From the NCBI GenBank assembly GCA_029959195.1, contig CP114119.1, positions 992,001 through 1,056,000 on the forward strand: a DNA stretch of 64,000 nucleotides, written 5' to 3'. The stretch comes from Dictyophora rubrovolvata. Lineage: Eukaryota > Basidiomycota > Agaricomycetes > Phallales > Phallaceae. The notes below the pieces were generated by a model that was not told the DNA's origin, searched no databases, and saw nothing but the letters and a program-made list of their open reading frames with translations. Positions 23,868 to 37,100 of the stretch are shown here, one piece after another. How positions within the stretch are numbered: the stretch's first letter is position 1; each line of letters starts with the position of its first letter. A program made the translations under genes and the position numbers.

Positions 23868-26436
23868 ATGATTCCAAGGACGTTCCGCGCAACACGTCTT
23901 GTGCGACGGGTTCCTGTGACTTCAATTAGACCTCAATGGTTCCGACATTACGCTACTCCAGCAGAAAACCAGAAACCCGACGAAAAAAAAAGTGGACCAG
24001 AAAAGGAAGAAAACAAACCTGCTGCTAAAGAAGAAACAACAGATGCGGACAAACGACCTAACGAGCAGGTTGAGCTTCCGAAGGTTCTTGAAGGCTTTTT
24101 CAAGCGACATAGACAACAGCTTGAGCAGCTTCAGTCTCGCGAGGAAGAAGAGCGTTCACGGGAACGGGGAAGGTCTCATCACCAAGAAACAGAGGAACGT
24201 CCTCCTCAGGACAGAAGGTCAAACCAGAAACAAGGCCAGGGCGTTCCCCCATCCTCTTCAGGAAGTGGCGGCGGCGGATTCTCGCAAGAGACAATTGTCA
24301 ATCTTGTTTTAGGATCCATCTTTCTCGCAACTTTCCTGTCGTTCGGATCCGGCTCTTCACCTCGTGAAATTACTTGGCAGGAGTTTAAGACCGCGTTTCT
24401 GGATAAGGGTTTGGTTGACAAATTAATCGTAGTCAATAGAAAGATCGTCCGCGTCAAGTTGCATACTAACGCCACCGGATCGATGTATCCTTCTACTGAG
24501 GGCTCTCCTGGCAATTACTACTTCAGCATCGGCAGCGTGGAAGCCTTTGAACGCAAACTAGAAGAGGCTCAAAACGAATTAGAAGTTCCGAGTACAGAAC
24601 GTATTCCAGTTGCATACCACGAGGAAATATCCACACTAAATACCATCATGCACTTCGCACCGACACTTTTACTCACCGGTATTTTACTGTGGATGTCGAG
24701 GAGAGCTAGCGGAAGTTCGGGAGCCGGAGGTATCTTTAGTATAGGCAAAAGTCGAGCGAAAATGTTCAATCAGGAAACCGATGTCAAAGTCCGATTCAAG
24801 GACGTAGCTGGAATGGACGAGGCAAAAGAAGAGATCATGGAGTTTGTCAAATTTCTTAAGGAACCTAGTGTATACGAGAAGCTAGGTGCTAAGATTCCTC
24901 GCGGGGCCATTCTTTCGGGACCTCCTGGGACTGGAAAAACGCTACTGGCTAAAGCAACAGCTGGGGAAGCCAATGTTCCTTTCCTGTCTGTCTCGGGTTC
25001 TGAATTTGTAGAAATGTTTGTCGGTGTTGGTCCATCTCGAGTCAGAGACTTATTCGCCTCTGCAAAGAAACATGCACCATGTATCATCTTTATTGATGAA
25101 ATTGATGCAATTGGAAAGTCGCGGGCAAAGAGCGGAGGATTCGGAGGAAATGATGAACGTGAATCAACACTGAATCAACTTCTCGTGGAGATGGACGGAT
25201 TTGGGACAAACGAACACATTGTTGTTCTTGCTGGCACTAACAGACCAGACGTCTTGGATCCCGCTCTTCTTCGTCCTGGTCGTTTTGACCGCCATATTGC
25301 TGTCGATAGACCGGATGTTTCTGGACGAAACCAGATCTTCAAAGTCCATCTTCGACCCCTTCGCTTATCTCAGGCTTTGCCAGAGCTGGATGCTCTCGCA
25401 CAAAAGCTCGCCGTGCTTACACCGGGTTTCTCAGGCGCAGATATCGCCAATGTCTGCAATGAAGCTGCCCTCCACGCTGCTCGACATAGTCACGATCATG
25501 TAGAAGAGTCAGACTTTGAAAGTGCTATCGAGCGGGTTATTGCTGGCTTGGAGCGCAAGAGTCGTGTGCTAAGCAAAGAAGAGAAGAAGATTGTCGCGTA
25601 TCACGAAGCCGGGCACGCTGTGTGTGGATGGTTTTTGGAACACGCGGATCCCTTGTTGAAAGTGAGCATTATTCCCCGCGGTGTTGCTGCGTTAGGGTAT
25701 GCCCAAGTAAGTCACAGGCAACAGTTGATTTACATCTACTCATAGCAAATGTTTTATTTCATTTGTAGTATCTCCCCCCAGATAGATACCTCTTATCCGC
25801 TCCTCAACTGCTCGACCGAATATGCATGACCTTGGGTGGTCGTGTCTCGGAGGAGATTTTCTTTGGCCATGATCAAATCACGTCGGGTGCACAAGATGAT
25901 TTGCAAAAGATAACTCGGATGGCCTTTGAAGCTGTTGCGAATTACGGAATGAACGATATCGTTGGTCCTGTCAGTTATGGCGGTCGGGAAGGCCAGCGGG
26001 ATAGTTTCCAAAAGCCGTTTAGCGAGAAAACAGGTGAAATGCTGGATAACGAAGTGCGGAAGATGATCAAGTGGGTTTTGACTTGATTGGAAGTTCATAT
26101 TTTTCACATTTTTTGGTCCAGTCTGGCACATCAACGGACAAGAGAATTGCTGACAGAGAATCGAGAATCAGTTGAGAAAGTGGCTCTGCGATTGTTGGAG
26201 AAAGAAGTCTTAACTCGGTTTGTGGCTTTTTTCTTCCAAGTGCTGTCTTAGTTTGCTGACTATTCATCCGCAGAGAGGACATGATTACTCTTCTAGGTAA
26301 ACGGCCATTCGCAAACCGTTCGGATGAAATGGACAAATGGCTCGACGAACATGGGCCAGGACAAAAGCAAGCGCCACCATCCTTGGAGCCATCTCCTCTC
26401 CCTGTAGCAATCAAGAAGGAAAGTATAACCGGGTAG
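23868..26436 (+). CDS. Mitochondrial m-AAA protease subunit (Afg3/Yta12, FtsH family)
   Basis: ATP-dependent metalloprotease of the inner membrane, facing the matrix, for protein quality control and ribosomal protein MrpL32 processing. The N-terminus ([19 protein letters not shown]) is a mitochondrial presequence, followed by a charged Lys/Glu-rich stretch. Two membrane segments flank the intermembrane domain (near [20 protein letters not shown] and [14 protein letters not shown]). The AAA module has [14 protein letters not shown] (Walker A), [12 protein letters not shown] (Walker B) and [14 protein letters not shown] (second region of homology). The protease centre is [13 protein letters not shown] with the HExxH zinc ligands. 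Three introns lie near the 3' end (about 25709-25768, 26071-26122 and 26220-26273), joining GYAQ to [13 protein letters not shown]. The tail is [20 protein letters not shown]. Everything is intact. Afg3 versus Yta12 cannot be settled by eye. Confidence 0.95.
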
Positions 26437-26602
26437 TTGGTTTATTCGGTTCATTTATTGGGATATAATAGATAATTATTATTTCACTTCGTACTGTACA
26501 TTAGAATACACACTCGCTCACAGACGATATCATTACCGTCACGATGATATAATTGCCACTGCTCAAAACCTGCGAGCGCTTGCACTGAGGTTCCTCTTTG
26601 CC

Positions 26603-27650
26603 ATGAGCAAGAATAAACGCGTAAAATCTTTCCTTGCTGGTCTTTCACAGGATGTACTGCTGAGCCTTCAGACTCCTCAGGAAAGGAAAGGAAAGCGTAT
26701 TCTAGATCATGAACAGTCGAATAGAGGTCAGGTTAAACGAAGAAAACTGGCAGAGCTGCTCGGTGAAGGTTGGGAGGAATATGATGCCACGAATTCTGTC
26801 CCATTTTATACTACACCTTCTGAGGTTCCGGAAAAACTAAAAAAATGTAAGCTATAGTCCTTCTTGCATGCCATGTTAGAATCATTATTTTTTCAAGATT
26901 TCTTCCAGCGTGAGCGCTACTTCTCGTTATACAACCAAGGCTGCCTCCTAGACGAGGAAGGGTGGTACAGCGTCACTCCAGAAGCTATTGCCAATGTCAT
27001 CGCAGAAAAATGTCGATGTAACATCGTTCTTGATGCGTTTTGTGGTGTAGGAGGTAACGCTATTGCTTTTGCACAAACTTGTGAGCGAGGTGTGTGAGTG
27101 CAGCGTATTTGTCTCTTTTAAGAGTATTTCACAGACTGATTATACGTTTGTTATTCAATCTCTCTATTAAGTCATTGCCATAGATAATTGTGAAATGAGG
27201 CTGCGATTGGCTAGACACAATGCCGTCATCTATGGGGTGCAGGATCGAATCGAATTCGTCCTTGGAGACTATCTTTCCTTTGCCAAGGCGTATCTCACTT
27301 TACCAGAACGCAGCCGCACTATAATAGATGTCGTGTTTTTATCCCCGCCATGGGGAGGCATTGACTACAGTTTGCCAGTGGATGGTAGTACATCCCAAAA
27401 TTACAGCCTCAAACAGCTTAAACCCATACCAGGGAAGGACTTATTCGAGTTATCAAGGAAAATTTCGCGACATATGGCGTTTTACCTTCCTAAGCATGTT
27501 GATCTCGATGAAGTCTCTGCACTTGCAAAGGATGAGATGATTGAACTGCAGGAGGCTTGGATGAGTAACAAGCTCAAGGCGGTTACCTGTTATTTCGGGG
27601 GGTTGGCAGAAGGAGAGGAGCATCTATTAGAGGACAAAACGAGTGCATAG
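26603..27650 (+). CDS. TGS1: Trimethylguanosine synthase (cap hypermethylase)
   Basis: Converts the m7G cap of snRNA, snoRNA and telomerase RNA to m2,2,7G, using S-adenosylmethionine. The N-terminus is short and basic. The catalytic domain follows: YFFQRERYFSLYNQGCLLDE and EGWYSVTPEAIANVIAE, then motif I VLDAFCGVGGNAIAFA, VIAIDNCEMRLRLARHNAVI, YGVQDRIEFVLGDY and the active-site motif VVFLSPPWGGIDY, whose Trp stacks on the cap. The protein ends near TCYFGGLAEGE. Three exons are joined by introns at about 26846-26910 and 27092-27172. The acceptor of the second falls just before the conserved VIAID. The size of about 300 residues fits fungal TGS1. Confidence 0.94.
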
Positions 27651-27878
27651 CCATGATTATGAAAGTGTATAATTTAGTTGAATATCTTCACCATCCTTGG
27701 TCGTTATTGAACTGTGAACTGTTTGGGGTTACATAAATATATCAAGCATATTGTGATGCTTTGGAGCGTAATGCAAAGGGTATAAAAATCTGAAAGAAAG
27801 GGGCATAACCTACAAAAAGAAACCGTTGAATTGATCATTCCAATGTTATGTTATTGTCGTTTTCCCTTTTTTTTTGTT

Positions 27879-28602
27879 TTAACGAGAGGTCCGAGATGAT
27901 GACGATCCAGATCCATTTTTGGCATTTTCTAATAGTACCAAGGGTAATAACGATTTAATCACATCATTGATTCTCTTGAGCTTTTCTTCTGTTGGTGCCT
28001 ATAAAATATGCACGATGAGAGTACGCAACACGGCACAATGCAAAATACACTTGAACCCTAAATACTATATGCAACCGACGAGCGTCCTTTTCGGTCATTT
28101 TTCGCTTCCTCGCGGTCTTTTCGACAAAGATAAAATCCGCCTTCAGCTTTGGATCTGAAGCTTCGTCCACTGCTAATGGATCTGGCTCGAATGGGCCCAG
28201 CGGACCCAGTGCTTCCACGGCACAGACCCAGTCGTTCTTCCCCCATTCCTGCCATACGGGGCCCGTGAAATACTGCGGCTGAATGTCGTCCTCCTCAAAA
28301 GGAACATCATGACCTTCCGATCGTGCAATTTGACGAAGCCAGCGATTAATCCGCTTTTGTAAAGGATCGCGTTCTCTTGAGAAGTCAAATTGGAGATCCC
28401 GAAGAGGATAGGAATCAGGACCATACACGAGCTCGCCCGTCTCTGTTCGAAGGGTAAGATAAGAGCGATAAATAAGGGCAGGTCTCGTACCATTATAATA
28501 AGCTTGCGGTTCGTACTCGGGTTTCCGATTTGATTGGCCTCTGCGACATGTTTCCAGGTCACTGTCGAACGCTGATGACCATGCCAATGCAACGCTAGTC
28601 AT
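27879..28602 (-). CDS. Unknown protein, two exons
   Basis: I do not recognise this gene. Exon 1 (28602 to about 28062) encodes MTSVALAWSSAFDSDLETCR and continues with YEPQAYYNGTRPALIYRSYL, LRDLQFDFSRERDPLQKRIN, the Trp-rich GPVWQEWGKNDWVCAVEALG and a basic helix EKTARKRKMTEKDARRLHI. A phase-0 intron (donor GTATTT, acceptor TTATAG) joins a second exon, APTEEKLKRINDVIKSLLPL, then a Gly/Ser tail. The product is about 215 residues with no signal peptide or membrane helix. The single clean intron and the amphipathic C-terminal helices support a real gene. It is convergent with TGS1. Confidence 0.65.
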
Positions 28603-28930
28603 GACGAAAAATAATGGAATTACTTATGGTTTTTTAAAATGCTGAGAAAGTCAGAAGGGTGGAGTGCCTTCTTTCCTCCTTTTTATACTACCCAACAAAA
28701 CAGACCGTCTCAGCCCTAGTCATCGCTCATTACTTAATCCTCTTCCCAAAGTTAGTAAGTATGCGAAGTCGTCAGACTTCTGACACATAAACCAGAATCA
28801 GGTTATGGGCATCTGATTTCAACCGATATAGATACTAAATTATAAGTAACAACAGTGTGATCCAAATAAAATAATAATTGACAATTCTACAATGAGTTAT
28901 GATAATGATAACTTGCACACTACTTAGTAC
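28603..28930. other. Intergenic region
   Basis: About 330 AT-rich bases between the LCCL gene stop and the upstream start of the unknown gene, both on the minus strand. No coding signal or clear motif is seen. Confidence 0.4.
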
Positions 28931-31043
28931 TTAGGAAGGTCCAGGAAGGGGATCAACCCACGTTCCATTTGGAAAAAGCGTCGCTGCCTTGGTGAAATCG
29001 CCACTTGAGCCATCTTGTTGAAACTTAAGAAAGAACGATGAGTCATTTCCTAATTCGGTAGTTCATAATAAATATTTCCCCACTCACTGCTAATCTGAAG
29101 AAATGTGGTACGCTTACGTCCAAGGCCGCAAGGCTAAAGTTCGACAGGTCTCCCGTAAATCGCTCAACGTCATCGATCAACAATGAAAATCCAGTCCATC
29201 CAAAGGGGTTGCTAGGGGGAAACCCGTCCCAGCGGATGATTTGCTCAGACAGGGGGATACTGGAGTTATAATTGTTCGAGCTTGTCAAGAATCTCGGAAG
29301 TTGCGTTCCGGCTGGCCCGTCACGCTGCAGCTGAAGACACGATATGACGTAGATTAGGGCACGTAAAATAAAAGGTCTCTTCACACTTGCTTACCTCTGC
29401 CGGTGTTTGTACGATTGAGTCGAATCCGAAAGCCGCGGCGCCATTCAGGAACATACCCAGCACGAAGCCCTGGTAAATGGCAGACAGGCGTGTAGGAAAC
29501 GCAGTCAAGGGCATGAGCAATATGGCTGCAAAGTAATGATGCAATCGGAATTCCAATCCAGGCAGTAGTGCTAACACCATAATAACCACACCCGCGATGA
29601 GGTATCCAGCCACATAATGAAAGAACCAGCCTGTTTTTCGAATGATGCGTAATTGGTTTACAACAATGATAGCCAGGGCAATGACAATGATAATTAGAGC
29701 CGCAACTGCACCAGACCTCTGGCGAATATCAGAGGCCAGAAGTCTATCAATAGGAATTTTGTCGGTCACGATATTGAACAATACACCTGTTCCAAGGAAA
29801 AATAGTTTCTTAGCTCCGGCAACAAAAAAATCAATATCTTGCATTTGTCTCTTACCTGGCCAGAAGGCACCCAGATACCATATGGCACGCTCAATTGGCA
29901 TGGCTGCAAAATAGGGCATCACATATCGGTAGGCAATCTCCCAAAACGCATGGCAAATAAACAACGCAGGTAGGAAAGTGCCAAAGGCAGTAGAGATCTG
30001 AGGCGGTGCTCCGACAGGTTGCGAGAAGAATACAATGTGCCAATAGCCCATACAAACCATGCACCAGAATAGAACAAGGGCTCTGGGTCGTATTAGGAGG
30101 AAGATAATACATGAGCAGAGGATGTTGAAAGCTAGGGCTCCATTTCTAAGATCGTTGCAATGGTGAAGAACGTTGGTGCGACTGAATTGCAACGATAGAG
30201 GAAAGAATGAAGGAAAGGCTGCAGATGTCAATCCATTCGCTATGACAGATTCGAATGGACCTTCAGTCCCCACAAGTGAGACGGCAGCACAACCCCCTTT
30301 ATTGTCATCTATTAATCCGCTACATGAAATAAAAAGTCAAGACACGGTCCCGGAAAGCAGAATTATGTATCTATACGTACGCATGAACAGCAGCTGCACA
30401 TATAAAACTGTCCCCACGATATGAACCGGGAAATGACGCATTGCCAGAATTACCACCCCCGACAACTAAAGGAGCGAATTCTACAAATTCATTTCCCACA
30501 GCACGAGGGTTTTGTAAAATGACACTTTTGCATTGTGCGGGGCACCGAAAGTCAAAGCTGCTATTTGAAAAAGGCGTGCACAAATCACCGTTCAGGCCGC
30601 ATCCATCGTTTTGAACCCAGTAGGTCGACGTGCATGTAATAAATGACTCAGCGGGAATTGTGTACCATTGCGCACGGACTATGAATGAGAGTGAGATAAT
30701 GTAGGCGATACCGAATAATAGCATTAGCCATGCGCGAGAAAGAAAACGAGTCTTGGAGATAAACGCTGTTTCAATGGGAATGGAAAGCGATGGGCTGAGA
30801 AATGGAAACCTTCTGAAAAAGGGATGAATAAATCGAAAATCTAGAAATGGCGTAGGGGCTGATGACATAGATTAGATTTCTTCGAATAGGAAGAAACTAA
30901 CATTTCTAATGGACGTACGTTCAAGAAGGCGAGGAGGATTCGGGCCTCGAAGATACAAAAACCATTTTAGCAGGTGTGCATAGATCCTCGGATAACGCCA
31001 TCTGTAATATTGCAGGCGACGGTAATACCAACGTTCTTGACGC

Positions 31044-31077
<34 letters not shown>

Positions 31078-31261
31078 CTCTATCATCGCTCAACGGGGCC
31101 GGTAACGCCAGAGACGAATCAGGCACCTCCGGCACTTCGATTTGCTGAACTGTGTAGGTCGAATCCTTTTGAGAACCGAGCCCGAGAGACTCCAACGTCA
31201 CCGACTGCGAAGAGGACGAGCTGTCCGCCTTCAGCTCGTAACTCTCCAGTCGCTCCTTCAT
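28931..31261 (-). CDS. LCCL-domain multi-pass membrane protein with polyglutamine tract
   Basis: Fungal LCCL membrane protein of unknown function. The first exon begins at an ATG at 31261 (MKERLESYELKADSSS) and has an 11-residue polyglutamine run at 31045-31077, then YPRIYAHLLKWFLYLRGPNP. A donor after LLE and an acceptor near 30840 rejoin HFRFIHPFFRRFPF. After a first membrane helix comes the extracytoplasmic LCCL domain: CTSTYWVQNDGCGLNGDLC, FDFRCPAQCKSVIL, NEFVEFAPLVVGGG, YRGDSFICAAAVHAGLI. About seven hydrophobic helices follow (for example SGAVAALIIIVIALAIIVVN), then a soluble tail (WDGFPPSNPFGWTGF) ending GTWVDPLPGPS. The polyQ leader may vary between strains. The exact start is uncertain because further 5' exons are possible. 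Confidence 0.82.
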
Positions 31262-31476
31262 GCCGGTTGAATAGTAAACGTTCGTTCGAACGATGTGAGC
31301 TGTGTCTGTGACAACGTCGGAAAGACCGCAACTAACAGGCTCGGATTTATTTATGATCCAGCTCGTTCGTTCAGTCAGGGGTCGCTGACAAACCTGAAAA
31401 TTTGTTACAAAAAATTTACACGAAATACATGCACGCATATAAATATTCGCAGCTAAGAATATCATACAGCAACGAA

Positions 31477-33403
31477 TCACACAGACCGGCGTTTCATTCC
31501 CACCCTCGTCCCAAGCGGCTTTCTTAGAAATCCTTCTCGGGTCATGAGCTAATTAATGAAGTGGTTAATCAAGCAAAAAAAAAAAGAAGAGGTAAATGAA
31601 AGCTAGTATGTCCTTACTGGTGCATCCGATTCCAAAATGAACTCATATCGTTTGAAGACGGTGGCGATAATGATGAACAGCTCCAAGGAGGCTAGGTTTT
31701 TCCCTACGCAAGCCCTGCACAGGCCATGAACCATGCATATCGTTCTAATTTAACAAATCTCACCTCGGCCCGAAGGAGAAAGGATTAAAGGTGTTCTGGA
31801 TCAAGTCGGCATCTCGTTCAAACCACCGCTCCGGTCGATATTCCTCAATGTCTTCACCCCAAACTTCGGTATCCCTATGGATCGTATAACTCGGAACGCT
31901 AAGAATAGTCCCTTCTTTGAAGTATTTGCCACACACTTCTAACCCTCCCTTGCCAATAACCCGGGGAAGGCCCATGGAGGATGTCGAAAGGAGACGCAGA
32001 CCTTCATTAATACATGCATCCAAGTATTCGAGTTTCTTGACCGATTCGTATTGTATAACGCCCTCTTCCAAACCGAGTGCAGAGTCTAACTCCGCTTGCA
32101 ACTTCTTTTGCACTCTGGGATTTCGCGCAAGGTAATATGTGATGCCGCATGAGGAACTATTATTTAATGGTCAGCCAGTCAAAAAGTATAAATAACAACA
32201 ATTATGGTAGCGGTTTGCCAAGCAAAAGTGATACAGACTTTGAGGTAGTGTCACTGCCGGCAATGAGTTGGGTCAAAGCTTCAGCAGTCAGCTCTTTTTT
32301 GCCCATCGGGTTTCCGCCTTCATCCTTTCCCTCTTGCAGTTTGGAAAGTAGATCACCCCGTTCAGCAGAGGTCGGATCTGCCAGCCGCGTTTCCACTGCA
32401 GCAATAGCTATGCCAGCCAAGTGCTTGACTGCTTGCTGACCACGGGAATACCAAGGCAATTTCTGGATATAAGGTCGAAGCCAGGGTGGAAGGACTCCCA
32501 TTGAAGCAGAGAAATCACCTCGAGAATTGAGGATTTGTACCGCTGGAATATAAATAACTTTTAACGGTGCATCCGTTTCAGTCACTGCAACAGGAGTAAT
32601 ATCTTGGGCAGCATCAAGCATACCGAATGGCGCTCCGAACGCCAAATCACCAATGATGTCGAACGCCAAGTAATTGTACCACGGGAGGACGTCGAACCAG
32701 ACTCGTCCGCCGCGACCCACCCAGCCGCCTTCGCCCTCCCTCCCTTCAAGTCCCTTTATGCCGCCTTCACATAATTTGTCCCACTGTCTGAGAAGTTTGA
32801 CCAATGCCATTCGAGCGTTATTTTCGAATGCGAGCACGTTCTTTTGTGAGAATATGTGAGAAACTATTTTCCGCTTGCGTGTATGATCAACACGGGACCT
32901 AGTATTGAAGAGACCACGACTAATAGAGACAAATGCGTCGTAAAAATGACTCTATTAATCAATCATCAGAACCCTAGACGGTAGGTGTTGTTTGGAAACT
33001 CTTTCTACCTTTGTTGTGCCGGTCCCATGACCGTAGACGACGTGCAAGGCGTTTGGATCGCTAATTGAGACATGATTTGGTGCGATGCGCGCGAATTTGC
33101 CTAGCATACAAGTTTCAAAAGCCTGCGTGAAGAAGAGAAGGCAATTACAAATTCAATTGACACCGACTAACCGAATTTCTTGTGAACCTCATGAACGACC
33201 AAAGACCTATATCCCTGTGCTGCCTGGTAACCCAACCAAACGTCCGACAAGGCAGCCAGTTTGGGGCCAGGTATATCGCGGATACCGTGTTCATCGTTCA
33301 TCCATGCTATGATATGGTACAGCGGTACAGCGAGCAATAGGACCGCGACCGTGATTGCTGGAAATAGATAATAATATTCAATAGAATTCATTAACAAGTT
33401 CAT
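31477..33403 (-). CDS. CYP53-family P450, probable benzoate 4-hydroxylase
   Basis: CYP53 enzymes hydroxylate benzoate to 4-hydroxybenzoate in fungi and open the beta-ketoadipate route. An N-terminal membrane anchor (LFPAITVAVLLLAVPLYHII) is followed by IPGPKLAALSDVWLGYQAAQ, FARIAPNHVSISDPNALHVV, YGHGTGTTK and RKRKIVSHIFSQ, all highly typical of CYP53. The I-helix is LIAGSDTTSKS, the ExxR is in CINEGLRLLSTSSMGLPR, the PERW is EYRPERWFER, and the haem loop is FNPFSFGPR-ACVGKNLASLE, split by an intron at about 31703-31763. The final exon encodes LMTREGFLRKPLGTRVGMKR and ends RSV. About eight exons are present and no defect is seen. It lies just downstream of an aromatic-acid-exporter-like gene on the same strand, which fits a role in aromatic acid handling. 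Confidence 0.9.
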
Positions 33404-34128
33404 TTGTCATGAATTGTCCGAGTTGGATTGCCCACTGGGGACGCTATCACTGAGATTCTGGAAAGGATGGGATATGTTCCAATGTGAGTGAATTCGCAAG
33501 CTAATATATTAGGTATTCATGGAAGCGCCAATCGGAACGATCTGCGAAGCTTCTACGCATCGGGGAGGCTAAACGGACCTCCTAGGGCGCTGGCCCTGGC
33601 GCGACACTGATCGTATGACAACCTATTGTTACACACTAGGCAGAGACATGCAACTTTAAGTTGGATACCAGCTTAGGGCCATACTTGTCAATGAATAAAC
33701 TTATTGAACAAAGTCTGGGAGCCCGTAATTGGGTGAACTGAGAAGGATTTGAGTGGAGCGAAATCCCGTATATACTTCAACCGCACTCCCTTCGCTTCGA
33801 TAGTCTCTTTGGTCGTGCGCCATAGCTGACAAAATTCTGTCGACTCAACCCTATCCTCCTTCTTGCACTTCGCGGTGCTCGGTCTGCTGGACAAGTATAA
33901 ATGTTCGTATCTACAAATACACAATAACAGATAGCGACTTTGTCTGCGCAGTTATTTTTTCTGCCAGACCCACCAATACATAGCCAAAGCTACAGATTTT
34001 GATATTTTTGCTCATGCACTGCCTTCCACTCGGCAAAACCTCGCAGGGGTACTTCTCCACACAGTTTAATTGTTAAAACATGGAGTTCGTCTAATAACTG
34101 TCAAAGGTTTCAATTCGAGACAATTCAA
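33404..34128. other. Intergenic region
   Basis: About 725 bases between the transporter stop and the CYP53 start, both on the minus strand. A 78-codon minus-strand frame at 33688-33924 (basic, Cys-containing) has no recognisable family or splice partner, and I do not call it. The CYP53 promoter should be here. Confidence 0.4.
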
Positions 34129-37100
34129 CTATATCAATGAATCGATCGAGCTCACCGCAAGAATTTTATACACAGCGGTTATACCCGTGGCATACGCTAG
34201 GTAATCTACCGAACGGACATGTTCCCAGCGCCCTTCCACGTCTTCGGAACCGGTGTTTTCTTCCGTTCCCTGGTTTATGCGAGAATGATGATAAAATACA
34301 CGACCTAAAAGATTCCCGGGTAAGGTTTCTTGTACCGGCTCCCCTGTCCTCAAAGACCGTGAAACAAGCGAGAAGACTGCCATAACGTCAGAGATCTGGA
34401 CAAAAGGTGAGCCTGACCGATATACGTCACACACTAATAACCAACTACTCACGAAATTAGGGTTCAAAAACTTGGTTTGAAGAACGAGCCGCCGCCTCCA
34501 CGCTGGGTCTATATGGTAAACCGCACCCGCAAGCTAACAGGAATGAGACAAAATTATCCCTCTCCCAAATGCTGGTTAAAAATTACCTGCGCAAGGTAAG
34601 AAAGCATCTCCGTCTCGACCGTAATAAGTCGTTTATATTCCTTTACCGGCCATTTCCCTCGAAACGAGCCTTCCCACAGTGCGACATTAGTCCTTAGTTT
34701 TAAAAGTTGTATTTTAGCTCCGACTTTGGTGAAGTCTCTCCTGAATTTGGCAGGCCATTTAGTAAACTGAGGTTTCTTTGACGGTATGCTTTTAGGGGAC
34801 GGATTGTGCTCTTCAGCTGCGATCCATTCTGATATAAGAAGTCCGTATAGTTGTGATAATTCGAATATAATGGAGGCATTCGCGTAACGAATCGCTGTCC
34901 GAGCTGATTTAGGCGGAATAAAAAGAACTACAGTAGCTGCTCCGAGACCTGTCATGTCCTTGTGAGCGCAATGTGTGAAAACATATCTGGATGAACTGCA
35001 CCGATGACAACCAATAGCCATCTTCTCCATGCGACGGGCCAACCAACCCCCACGTTGCCAACAGTCGTGAGGTGACTAAAATCGCTTAGGAGAAATGACA
35101 GAATGGCAAGATTGGAACATACGAATTAACCCAGGAATACCCTATTACTAATAACACAGTTACCTTCAGGAAATGAATAAGTGTTTGCGTTTGTTTGTTC
35201 TCCATGCATTTGAGGTACTTACACCATACATAATAGCAGGTATAAGAGATGGCGCAAACACCCTCCAAAACATGATAGGGACAAGTAATACAGCCATTAC
35301 AGCCGCGATTCCATAGGGATTTCCTGGGCCGTTGCCAGCCCCTAGAAGAACATTTATCCTTTACAACTAACGACTTCAATCTTGCCTACCGATATACCAT
35401 CCAATCAAGCCAGTGACTACACCGGCTGTTGTAGCAGCAAACCGTGCTATGAACCTAAAACACAACGTCAGCGGGTCGGAGCGAGACCGGTCCTTTTGCG
35501 ACTCTTACGAGAAGATTTGATCGGCAACGAAGGGTTCGAGAGTAGTCTGTGCCCTATGAGCCTTGTCTTCAGTCACCGCATAGTCAACCCAAAGAAAACA
35601 TACGTTACTAGGGCCCAGACTCCCCGGTTAGCGTAATAGGTAACTGCAATAGTTTCAGCGGCGTAGATTCTACATTACATTGAGACATACAGGCACTGTG
35701 TCTGAAGACGCTTGGGAGCCACAGAGCTATGGTGACAAATGAATATTTGAAAGCATACTGCAACGTGATGAGACAGTGCACTACTTTTCACATTAGAACG
35801 ACGTACAATAGCCTTGGGGGTTCTGCACCAATTATACCCTCTGTATATAGCATTCCCAACGTGCTGAAGTATGGTTTTGGGAGGGGCACTATCCGGGTCT
35901 CGCCCTTCGAATAATGAGCTTGGATTCACGTCTAAGAGAAGGAGAAATATTAACTGTATTTGATATTTTGTCGCTCAGCCTCAGCAGGGTCGACATGGTA
36001 GTCATTGCGTTCTGAGACGGCCTCATCTTCATTGTCCAGAAGGATTATTTTCCACAATAGCCGTAGTCCCTTTGGGGCCCATAATCGCGGGTATGGATGC
36101 TTTAAAGCCAGGCCTGAGATAATATCCAACAGCTCCAAAAGCGATTCCCCCAACCAGATCAAATTGGCTTCATAAGTAAACGCGAAGAATAGCATTTTCC
36201 TAGATGCATTGTTGGAGATGGTACTAGAAGACATCCCTATGACATGTTCGAAGGGCTCCAAAACACTCAACCTCCGATCATTCTTAAAATCTTGTAAGCA
36301 TGTCCGAAGTTCGTCGATTCTCGTGCTCAGGTTTGGATCAGAACCAGGTGCTCTGGTCCATCGGCAGTGATTAACTCGGTCCAGGGTATCTATGATGGCA
36401 TTGAGAGAGTTAATACAAGATTGACGAAGATCGCCAGTGGCGGCATAAACTAAGGAGAATATCTCCTCTTGATGAATGGGATTATCCGAATGTTCTAGAT
36501 GTTGTAAAATGTAATTGTCGGGAGACTCGGGGGTATTATCAGACGCCCCAGAATTTTCTGCTTTCTCTGGAGACTCGCGTTGGATCATGGATTCATGGTT
36601 ACCTGCCACTAGTTTGGATAGATTTTGAAGACCGGCTGTACGTGTTATTTTAGTTAGATGCAAAGCAATGTCGTGTTAAAGGTTTGTTAACCTATCCGAG
36701 TAACTAAACCAGTAAGAGGTTCCATGAGAGAACTGATGTCTTCGCCCTTGAACCTTCCGTAACTAAATTCAAGAGAGAGCATCTGGACGTTGGCAGACAC
36801 TGAACAATATATAAATATTATGATGTCAGTATTATCTGCCAAGATCACTCACACTTGTCCATTCCAGCGAATACTCCTGCTAACATGCCTTGGACTTGAG
36901 AGCCAAGAGGAGAAGAGTCTCTTAATTCTTCAGAGGTTTTGGTCTTCAAGACTTTTTCTTGTATTTCGAGTAACCGTCTAACTATGGTTAGCAATCCGAC
37001 AATGCCTTTGAGAACGAAATGATTCAAGGTTTCAGGAAAAATCAGCACAAGTGTAGCTAAGCTTATGGCCATGGATGCTGCAGTAGACGTAACGAATGAT

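Noticed and set aside
30976-31311. Plus-strand frame with a poly-valine run
   Set aside because: It is the complement of the polyglutamine repeat and the exon of the LCCL gene. It has no other coding support.
33688-33924. 78-codon minus-strand frame as a possible small gene
   Set aside because: No recognisable family, no splice partner and no supporting context. It is probably 5' or 3' untranslated sequence.
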